A stretch of 12,193 nucleotides of DNA, from assembly GCA_018695085.1 (NCBI GenBank), contig JABHOU010000330.1, positions 1 through 12,193 of the forward strand, in the 5' to 3' direction. The notes under the pieces are model-generated. The model made no database searches. It was not told the origin of the DNA and saw only the letters and a program-made list of their open reading frames with translations. Numbering within the stretch: position 1 is the stretch's first letter; every line of letters begins with the position of its first letter. Source of the DNA: Opitutia bacterium. Lineage in GTDB: Bacteria; Verrucomicrobiota; Verrucomicrobiia; Opitutales; Seribacteraceae. Made by a program: the position numbers and the translations under genes. Below, piece by piece: positions 7,596 through 12,193 of the stretch.

Positions 7596-7739
7596 ACACT
7601 TTGGCGAGAAAAAGATGAAACTGAACGGTCAAGCAGGAAGACCTTCAAAAATCGCGCCTGGAAGCAAATTACATAGCTAGAAAAAAGGCTTGCGGGAAAA
7701 CGCTCTAAGGAATTTCATTGGAGGTCGCCCAACAGTCCA
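7596..7739. other. Spacer between transporter operon and repeat-protein operon
   Basis: These 144 bases hold no supported gene. No stem-loop followed by a T run is visible, so read-through from the transporter operon cannot be excluded. TTGGAGG near 7719-7724 resembles a Shine-Dalgarno sequence, but it lies 15 bases from the ATG at 7740, further than usual. A TTGCGG/TTTCAT pair at 7690-7718 was considered as a promoter, but the start of its transcript would fall after that ribosome site. Confidence 0.4.
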
Positions 7740-9581
7740 ATGGAAAAAAACTTGGCAGTGCCTCATACAAGACTATTTGATTCAACCATCGCAAGGAGTG
7801 TCCTGCTCCTCGTCCTTGTTGTATTCGGAAATGCATTTCACTCCGTCGGCTTGGCCCAAAAGACTGAAGACATGCCCTTGCGACAAGTCATTTCAAGTGC
7901 CCAGTCCAAGATTGGAGAAGGTGACTTTGCAGCTGCGGCTCCTTATTTGGACGAACTGGAAGCTCGCTTCGAAGGCGAAAAGGATCCCGCAATAGCTAAA
8001 ATCCTCCAACAATTCGGATTCGTCCGAGGAATTGGTTATTTACAAAGTTTCGCCAAGACAGGTAAGCAAGCTTTTCTAGGAAGAGCTGCATCCGCTTTTG
8101 CTTTCTTTGCCGAAAAATTTCCAGATGACCCCAAAGCCGTATTGGCTATGCAGAAGCAGACGATGTGCCTACGAGCCCTCAACGAGTTCAACGAAGCAGC
8201 TAAGGTAATTGAGATTTTGCTCGATCCCCAAAAGCCCTACCGCAAACAAATCTTGAAGCGCAGCGAACTCATGAACCTGTATTTCGGTAGAGCCCAGTGC
8301 TACCACATTGAACAAGCGTGGGTTAAGGGTGAACCGGCGTTCAGGGAGTTGCTAGTGGTTGCAGACAAGGCAAAGGACGAGGATCGGGCTGCATACGCCG
8401 TGTCCTGCTTGGTTGAAATGTTTGTGGTGAATAAGCGCATAGACGATGTTTTCCCACTACTGCCGAGGCTGGCCGGAGATACACCGGCCCGATACGACAT
8501 TCGACTTAACGTCAATCTAATGACGGGGGCAGAACAACTGAAAACAGCGGGGCGTCACTTAGAAGCTTCTCTGTTTTTTGCCCTCACAATGACCACCGAG
8601 GAAATAAAGAACTATTACGAAGAAAGGCTTAAACAATTAAAGACCGAGTTGACCACGCTTGAAAACTTCATGTCCCTTCGGGGAAATGCTCTTCCACGTC
8701 GTCGAGCGGAGATTCTCAAGGAAAGAATAAATGAATTGGCCATGAAGGTAACCAATGCGCAAGGCAGGCTGGACCAGATAGCTAAAATACCCTCCTTCAC
8801 CACCACCTTAAGGTGGCGAAAGGCTGAGAATTACAAGGAGACAAAACGTGACTGGGAAGCTTTCTGGGCTTTCTATTGGCTCTACAAGGACTTTCCTAAA
8901 CACGATAACGTTGAAAACTTTCTTTATGCAGCCTTTGCATCAGCAAATGGCGTAAAGCATCGAGAAAAGTCCATCGAGCTAGGAGAAGAGTACTTGGCCA
9001 ATACGGATTGGAAAAGCTTTCGAGCCGACGTGACGTTCATTATGGCCAATGCCTACCAGTCCGAAGCGAAAACACAGGACGCACTCGCGAAGTCTCTCGA
9101 TGGCGCCATTAGCACGAAAGACCGAAACGCGGGCTCGGAAGCCAAGACCAAGGCAGAAGAGTATTACAACCGTTTTTTTGAGCTTTGCGATCGATTTCTC
9201 GAGGTCATGCCCGAACACGAATATTCTCGAGACTTTATCAATATGATGGGCTCCGTTTACTTCGGTAGAAAAAGGTTCGACGACTTGCTCGTTAAGTTCG
9301 CGGGTGTAGAGAACGGTGTCATGGACAGATCCAAGGGGTATGTTAACAACGAAAAGTTCAATAAAAGCCCAGCCATGGCTCCAGCCCATTACTTCAGTGG
9401 GTTGGCCCTTCTGGCCACGGGGAAATTCAACGAAGCCAAACCACTGCTTGGCGCCTTGGTGGGAGTTAACGTTACAGGTCTACCGGTAAAAGATCTTTCC
9501 GTCATTGACGGGCTTGATGCCGAGGGAGAATTCGAAGAAAAGCCCTATGTGCCTGAAACTGAATCCAATCAATCCGAATGA
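7740..9581 (+). CDS. Secreted TPR/coiled-coil protein of unknown function
   Basis: A 613-residue protein with an N-terminal signal peptide: hydrophobic core SVLLLVLVVFGNAF (20-33) and a likely cleavage site near VGLA-Q (39/40). The mature part is almost entirely helical, with degenerate TPR-type pairs. Examples are AQSKIGEGDFAAAAPYLDEL (54-73), a unit ending AFFAEKFPDD (121-130), ALNEFNEAAKVIEIL (146-160) and, near the C-terminus, AHYFSGLALLATGKFNEAKP (549-568). Residues about 285-348 are charged and heptad-like (EERLKQLKTELTTLENF, later ILKERINELAMKV), suggesting a coiled-coil hairpin inserted in the TPR array. No catalytic motif was seen. TPR proteins act as scaffolds, so a periplasmic assembly role is plausible but unproven. 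It is the first gene of an overlapping set of three exported proteins. The start is chosen because it puts the signal peptide at the N-terminus. Confidence 0.8.
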   Translation: MEKNLAVPHTRLFDSTIARSVLLLVLVVFGNAFHSVGLAQKTEDMPLRQVISSAQSKIGEGDFAAAAPYLDELEARFEGEKDPAIAKILQQFGFVRGIGYLQSFAKTGKQAFLGRAASAFAFFAEKFPDDPKAVLAMQKQTMCLRALNEFNEAAKVIEILLDPQKPYRKQILKRSELMNLYFGRAQCYHIEQAWVKGEPAFRELLVVADKAKDEDRAAYAVSCLVEMFVVNKRIDDVFPLLPRLAGDTPARYDIRLNVNLMTGAEQLKTAGRHLEASLFFALTMTTEEIKNYYEERLKQLKTELTTLENFMSLRGNALPRRRAEILKERINELAMKVTNAQGRLDQIAKIPSFTTTLRWRKAENYKETKRDWEAFWAFYWLYKDFPKHDNVENFLYAAFASANGVKHREKSIELGEEYLANTDWKSFRADVTFIMANAYQSEAKTQDALAKSLDGAISTKDRNAGSEAKTKAEEYYNRFFELCDRFLEVMPEHEYSRDFINMMGSVYFGRKRFDDLLVKFAGVENGVMDRSKGYVNNEKFNKSPAMAPAHYFSGLALLATGKFNEAKPLLGALVGVNVTGLPVKDLSVIDGLDAEGEFEEKPYVPETESNQSE

Positions 9582-11754
9582 CTTTGAAGTGAATAATTTC
9601 AAATACATTCCGATTAGCCTGATCTTTACGTTCATATTCTCCTTGCAAGGGTGCGGAGGAGACGAGGAGCCATCGCTTCCCCCCAAGGATGATAAGGCAA
9701 ACGCCAAAGAAGATACTACCATAGCTCCAAAAAAAGCAACTCCTCCTGAGCCGGAAGAAGAGCCCGAACCTGAACCCATTCCTGACCCTAATGGAGTTTA
9801 TCTTCCAACGGACGAACAATCTAGCGGCAAACCCGTTTACGCCGATGGTGATGGCTTTTACCTTTGGTTCAACGGGCTTGAATGGAGGATTTCCGACAAA
9901 GTGGGAGGAGGAAAATCGGTGGCGGCAGGTAAGGCAGCCATTATGGATTCATGGACAAACGGGGGAAGAGTTCGCCATCATCCGTCCGAAGATTATGCCA
10001 AAGACGCGACTTTCAGATTGGCCGTCGCGTTTCAAGGAAGCGAAGATCACGTCAACGCCATCCGCCTGTTTAACCAATTCGTAAAAAAATTTCCGAACGA
10101 CGACTTGGTTGCCGATGCGCATCTTAGCCTCGGAGATCTCTCGGTCAGTGGTCTTAAGGGTGACGAAAAACCTAGCTATGAACAAATTTCCAATTCTCGC
10201 ATGCATTATGGGAAAGTCCGGGAACTCACCCAAAAGGTAAACCTAATACGTGATTCGTACTTTAACGAAGGACAGCTAATAGAAAATGTCGCGGCTGACC
10301 CAGAAGGACACGTCAATCATTACTTAACCCTAGATGCGAACAAGAACGAAGAGCTTGAAAGCACAGAATACGCTGCCACAGGATTAGCCGACAAATATCC
10401 CTTCTCCGAGGCTAATATAAACGGCGATAAAGTCGTGGATTGGGAAGAGCTGTACGAAGTCACCACTATTTCTCTTTATGGCTCGCTAGAAACCCTTTTT
10501 CGAGAATTCCTGGAGAAATTTGGGGATCAACAAGATTCGGGAGCCTCGCAAGCGACCAAAAAAATTGGAATGGCTTGCGAAAAGCAAGGGCGTCCTGCGG
10601 AAATGTTAAAGCTGTACCATGCCGACATTAAGAAATTCGGGAATGACCCCGGGAGCGTCGGCGTTGATGAAATCCTAAAAATTTATTCTGAAAAGTACGA
10701 CCACTACGACAAACTGTTCGGAAATACTTACAAACTCTTGACCATAATCAAAAATCCGAGCCAAGACATTGAGTTCGTGTACAAGGATCGAAAAGGTAGC
10801 GAATCCACGATTTCGGGAACGGTGGAAGAAATCCTCAAGGACCGACGCAAGTTGTTGCCTTGGTTAGGCGCTGAATTCAAGGGCATGGAACAAGAAGTAT
10901 ACGACAAAATGGTGCGTGCCCGGACGGCCGTTTATTCCAATGACAACACCATAAGGGAATTTGACGGATTGCGAAAGAAATATGAAAAATTGGTAGCCAA
11001 TTTTCCAAACGAACTCTCTCCCGCCTCGACATTTAAGAGGCTCTTTGACGAAGCAGAGTCGGCAGGGCAAACAGCTCTAGCCTTAAGGATGAGAGCCATG
11101 CTGGAAAAGGTGGGCGCCCCGGTGTCAGGCACCTATGTCCCTAACCGGGGCGATTTCCCAAACGCAAGTCCCGGCGTACTTGTGTGGATGGGCAAAAAGC
11201 TTCTTGCCCAGAACCAAACCGAGGATGCGATTGCAGCGATGGAACGCTTGGTTAATATGTATGGGGAAACAGGTGGTGAATTTCTTTTCGATGCTCATTA
11301 CGTACTAGGGGAAGCAAGTGAGCGAGAACGCGACCACAAGGCTGCCGCCAACCACTATGACCAAGCCTTGGCCAACTCTTCTTGGCACGAGAACGCAGGT
11401 TCCGCCAGAATCCGCATGGGAAGAGCTTATTTCGAGGTGGGAAAAACGGATAGAGACAAAAATTCTTTCGAACGCGCGGCTTCCGCTTTTGAACAAGTTC
11501 GCAATGACGCCGACATGGCTCTAGAACTCCGTGCCGAGTCCTCTTTCATGATGGGTGAATGTCTATTTGCTCAACGAGATTCAGGAGGCGCCGCTTACTA
11601 TTACATGGATACGGCATTGAACTTCCCGGCAAGCGTGACTTGGGCAGAAAAATCTTTTTTGCAAGCTATTCGATGCTTCGAGCAAGCGGGAAAGGGAGAC
11701 GAAGTCACCAAAGTCGAAAAGCAGTATAATTCTTGGTCCGGTAAATATAAATGA
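9547..11754 (+). CDS. TPR lipoprotein with Pro/Glu-rich linker and EF-hand pair
   Basis: About 735 residues from ATG 9547, which overlaps the previous gene by 35 bases. A hydrophobic segment ends in LQGC, so Cys36 is probably lipidated. A GTG at 9589, just after the upstream stop, would put this cysteine at 22 and give a more normal signal peptide; either start is possible. Next come a low-complexity linker (about 66-81, PPEPEEEPEPEP) and a Trp/Tyr/Gly-rich module (about 84-140, GKPVYADGDGFYLWFNGLEW). A TPR stretch follows (about 149-198, with AIRLFNQFVKKFPNDD, like YbgF-type repeats). An EF-hand pair lies at 263-274 (DANKNEELESTE) and 290-301 (NINGDKVVDWEE). More TPR-like repeats fill 540-720 (AIAAMERLVNMYG, AAANHYDQALANS, YFEVGKTDRDKNSFERAASAFEQV). 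The role is unknown; a membrane-anchored, possibly calcium-stabilised scaffold fits. Confidence 0.8.
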   Translation: MCLKLNPINPNDFEVNNFKYIPISLIFTFIFSLQGCGGDEEPSLPPKDDKANAKEDTTIAPKKATPPEPEEEPEPEPIPDPNGVYLPTDEQSSGKPVYADGDGFYLWFNGLEWRISDKVGGGKSVAAGKAAIMDSWTNGGRVRHHPSEDYAKDATFRLAVAFQGSEDHVNAIRLFNQFVKKFPNDDLVADAHLSLGDLSVSGLKGDEKPSYEQISNSRMHYGKVRELTQKVNLIRDSYFNEGQLIENVAADPEGHVNHYLTLDANKNEELESTEYAATGLADKYPFSEANINGDKVVDWEELYEVTTISLYGSLETLFREFLEKFGDQQDSGASQATKKIGMACEKQGRPAEMLKLYHADIKKFGNDPGSVGVDEILKIYSEKYDHYDKLFGNTYKLLTIIKNPSQDIEFVYKDRKGSESTISGTVEEILKDRRKLLPWLGAEFKGMEQEVYDKMVRARTAVYSNDNTIREFDGLRKKYEKLVANFPNELSPASTFKRLFDEAESAGQTALALRMRAMLEKVGAPVSGTYVPNRGDFPNASPGVLVWMGKKLLAQNQTEDAIAAMERLVNMYGETGGEFLFDAHYVLGEASERERDHKAAANHYDQALANSSWHENAGSARIRMGRAYFEVGKTDRDKNSFERAASAFEQVRNDADMALELRAESSFMMGECLFAQRDSGGAAYYYMDTALNFPASVTWAEKSFLQAIRCFEQAGKGDEVTKVEKQYNSWSGKYK
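10333..10449 (+). other. EF-hand pair encoded within the TPR lipoprotein
   Basis: The first loop (10333-10368) reads DANKNEELESTE, with acidic or amide ligands at loop positions 1, 3, 5, 9 and 12 and Leu at position 8, a complete EF-hand pattern. The second (10414-10449) reads NINGDKVVDWEE, with ligands at 1 (Asn), 3, 5, 9 and 12. A start-to-start distance of 27 residues is short for two calmodulin-like hands but near dockerin-like spacing. Calcium binding is inferred from these residues only. Confidence 0.6.
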
Positions 11755-12193
11755 GCTTTCCCTTTAACATTCTTCGGGCATCACTAGTAGTTTCAGCATT
11801 AGGAACGGCTAGCTTATCCGGGCAAGACTACTTCAAAACTTATGCCCCAAAGCAGGGCTTGCCAGTTAAGGTTTACTATGTGAACAACCCGAAACCGATG
11901 GAAACTCGGTTGCTAAGCGTAGACGATACCAAGGGCGTACTTAAAACAAGCCAATCAGAGTACAGCTTGAGGGAGTTGAAAACACGGAATAACATCGATC
12001 GTTTTGTTTACACCTTCCCCCCCCAGACTCTACAACAGTTAAAGTTTCTCTCGGACGAGCAGTACGACCCTCGCCTTCTGGATGCAATTAGGCCCGTCAT
12101 ATACCAAATATTTCCTTTCCACGAAATCAATCCGGAGTTCTTGTCCATTCACGACAATTGCCTAATATATGTTAGAGCTCTCATTGGGATGGA
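11751..12193 (+). CDS. Exported protein of unknown family, N-terminal part (cut by right edge)
   Basis: The ATG at 11751 overlaps the TGA of the TPR lipoprotein gene (ATGA), indicating translational coupling. The frame stays open for 147 codons to the window end. The start MSFPFNILRASLVVSALGTASLSGQD looks like a cleavable signal peptide, cut near SLSG-QD. The following residues (GLPVKVYYVNNPKPMETRL, then SQSEYSLRELKTR) resemble no family I can name, and no TPR unit is visible in the part present. It probably works with the two upstream exported TPR proteins. An eight-C run at 12017-12024 encodes FPPQ and could be prone to slippage. Confidence 0.75.
   Translation, partial: MSFPFNILRASLVVSALGTASLSGQDYFKTYAPKQGLPVKVYYVNNPKPMETRLLSVDDTKGVLKTSQSEYSLRELKTRNNIDRFVYTFPPQTLQQLKFLSDEQYDPRLLDAIRPVIYQIFPFHEINPEFLSIHDNCLIYVRALIGM
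12017..12024 (+). repeat. C8 homopolymer inside the last coding region
   Basis: Eight consecutive C bases lie in frame in the exported protein gene that begins at 11751. Runs of this length can vary by slipped-strand pairing or be misread in sequencing. The frame is open on both sides as given, so there is no evidence of an actual frameshift. Confidence 0.8.

Noticed and set aside
7569..7600. AGTGT/ACACT arms around the end of the OppF-type gene as a terminator
   Set aside because: The five-base arms are separated by more than 20 bases and no T run follows, so this is not a credible terminator.
7690..7718. TTGCGG/TTTCAT pair as promoter of the TPR operon
   Set aside because: Transcription would begin downstream of the only ribosome-site candidate near 7720, and the match is weak.
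8979..9389. 136-codon - strand frame inside the secreted TPR gene
   Set aside because: It is antisense to a continuous 613-codon frame with signal peptide and TPR features, and has no ribosome site or family motif.

Overview
The window is ordinary bacterial chromosomal DNA, densely coding and almost all on the + strand. It holds two blocks: a peptide ABC-transport locus (1-7595) and the start of an operon of exported repeat proteins (7740 to the right edge). No rRNA, tRNA, CRISPR array, insertion sequence, integrase or phage gene was seen. The cell is Gram-negative, judging by lipoprotein signals and a YejABEF-type importer. The mix of Yej-type permeases with large extra loops, several tetratricopeptide (TPR) exported proteins and an EF-hand pair suggests the Planctomycetes-Verrucomicrobia group, perhaps Verrucomicrobia (Opitutae). 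That placement rests on impression, not on a marker gene.

Transport block. On the - strand, 1-411 is the 5' part of an OppA-like lipoprotein that continues beyond the left edge. After a 146-base divergent intergenic region come five tightly packed + strand genes: a YejB-like permease (558-1913), a YejE-like permease (1921-3522), a YejA-like binding lipoprotein (3527-5635), an OppD-type ATPase (5622-6596) and an OppF-type ATPase (6603-7595). Gaps are 4 to 7 bases, with one 14-base overlap, so co-transcription is likely. Together they make a full importer: a lipid-anchored receptor, two membrane subunits and two ATPases. It probably takes up oligopeptides or peptide-like compounds.

The importer departs from the E. 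coli Yej system in several ways. Both permeases have about 100 extra residues in the periplasmic loop after the first core helix. The YejE homologue also has two extra N-terminal membrane helices. The receptor has a charged, probably coiled-coil segment between its lipid anchor and its binding domain. The ATPase is two genes rather than one fused gene, and the C-terminal cysteines of both ATPases are arranged unusually.

Repeat-protein block. After a 144-base gap with no obvious terminator come three overlapping genes: a 613-residue secreted TPR/coiled-coil protein (7740-9581), a large TPR lipoprotein with a Pro/Glu-rich linker and an embedded EF-hand pair (about 9547-11754), and an exported protein of unknown family (11751 to the right edge, incomplete). 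The 35-base and 4-base overlaps imply translational coupling. They probably act together in the periplasm or at the outer membrane, but their function cannot be read from the sequence.
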